Source: Pseudoroseomonas aestuarii (GTDB taxonomy: Bacteria; Pseudomonadota; Alphaproteobacteria; Acetobacterales; Acetobacteraceae). From it: 64,000 nucleotides of DNA. The stretch lies in contig NZ_JBHSCH010000009.1 in NCBI RefSeq assembly GCF_042651065.1, positions 1 through 64,000 of the forward strand, read 5' to 3'. The translations under genes and the position numbers were made by a program. Within the stretch, counting starts at the first letter, position 1. Each line of letters begins with the position of its first letter. The notes below the pieces were generated by a model. That model made no database searches and was not told the origin of the DNA. It saw nothing but the letters and a program-made list of their open reading frames with translations. Below are positions 61,923 to 64,000 of this stretch, piece after piece.

Positions 61923-62210
61923 TCAGTCCAGGCCGAGAAGCCAGCGGCCCAGCGGAACCGCGCGGATCCTGGCGCCCGGGAGCGTGCGGTTGAGATCGGC
62001 GCGGTTGTGCATGATCCAGCGCAGGCAGCTGGCCTCGCTGTCGAAGGGCTCGAACTCGTCCCGGCTGGGCCGCAGGGTTTCCCGGTTCACCAGGTAGCGG
62101 GCGCCCTTGCGGCAGCCGGGCGCGCCCGCCCAGTTCCGCTCGGGCGCCACCACCGCCGGCACCCAGTAGGCCCGCCCCGGGTCCAGCAGATCGACATCAC
62201 GCCGGTGCAT
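61923..62210 (-). CDS. Small protein of unknown function downstream of katG
   Basis: A 95-aa polypeptide starting MHRRDVDLLDPGRAYWVPAV, rich in Arg, with two cysteines (GCRKG, SCLRWI) and several Trp. No family is recognised. A very good AAGGAGGAGG site lies just before the ATG. It is 94 bases after katG on the same strand and may be co-transcribed with it. No signal peptide or membrane segment. Confidence 0.65.
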   Translation of the reverse strand: MHRRDVDLLDPGRAYWVPAVVAPERNWAGAPGCRKGARYLVNRETLRPSRDEFEPFDSEASCLRWIMHNRADLNRTLPGARIRAVPLGRWLLGLD

Positions 62211-62304
62211 CGGCCTCCTCCTTCCGCATGGCGCCATTCCTGCCGCGGCGTTCCGGCGCCGCGGCAGGACGGGGCGTCTCACCGCCGGGCAGGCGCCCGG
62301 GCGG

Positions 62305-64000
<1,696 letters not shown>

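Overview
The window is high-GC DNA from an alphaproteobacterium, most likely an Acetobacteraceae member close to Roseomonas. The pointers are an AarC-type succinyl-CoA:acetate CoA-transferase, a tripartite tricarboxylate (Tct/Bug) transporter, NikR, Kdo synthesis genes and chains of translationally coupled genes. This placement is an inference from gene content, not from a marker gene. I saw no rRNA, tRNA, CRISPR array or intact insertion sequence.

Layout. 0.2-5 kb: a leftward set (substrate-binding protein, amidohydrolase, asparaginase) and an orphan rfbD. 5-9 kb: an HU-like protein, then nikR divergent from a cobalt-type nitrile hydratase operon (alpha, beta, accessory protein), then a REC-GGDEF diguanylate cyclase. 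8.8-11.9 kb: tctCBA. 12.6-23.6 kb: a rightward exopolysaccharide operon of eight genes, mostly overlapping by ATGA: priming sugar transferase, WecG-type transferase, flippase, CelD-like acyltransferase, GT32 transferase, GINT1-like propeller protein, Wzc-like polymerisation kinase and a polymerase-like membrane protein. Two glycanases follow (RTX-tagged GH16 and GH5), then a degraded UDP-glucose dehydrogenase fragment and a UDP-glucuronate 4-epimerase. 28-30.6 kb: kdsA-kdsB-kdsD.

32.7-36.4 kb holds a plasmid-type replication and partition module: parA, parB, a 16-bp iteron array and a RepA_C-family replicase. Two palindromes close to the RepABC parS pattern lie upstream of parA. The window therefore probably comes from a plasmid, megaplasmid or chromid that carries surface-polysaccharide genes. 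Beyond it are devBCA, a GAF-PAS-GGDEF-EAL protein, a 2-hydroxyacid dehydrogenase and an SDR. At 43.5-47.5 kb a complete uracil-catabolism (URC) operon is divergent from a RutR-like regulator, with a RutR-type box between them. The right part holds a CBS protein, a DUF533-like protein, an SLC13 permease, a CHASE3 hybrid kinase with a response regulator, a second PerM/AI-2E protein, a tiny transcription unit with an 18-nt match to the 16S 3' end, a histidine phosphatase with nnrD, an alpha/beta hydrolase, the CoA-transferase, a small unknown protein and katG, which runs off the right edge.

The most unusual signals are the iteron/parS module beside Kdo and EPS genes, the hairpin abutting the GH16 ribosome-binding site, the 16S-complementary leader at 57.2 kb, and the His-rich nitrile hydratase beside nikR. 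Start codons were chosen by Shine-Dalgarno spacing and family length. Several are GTG or TTG.
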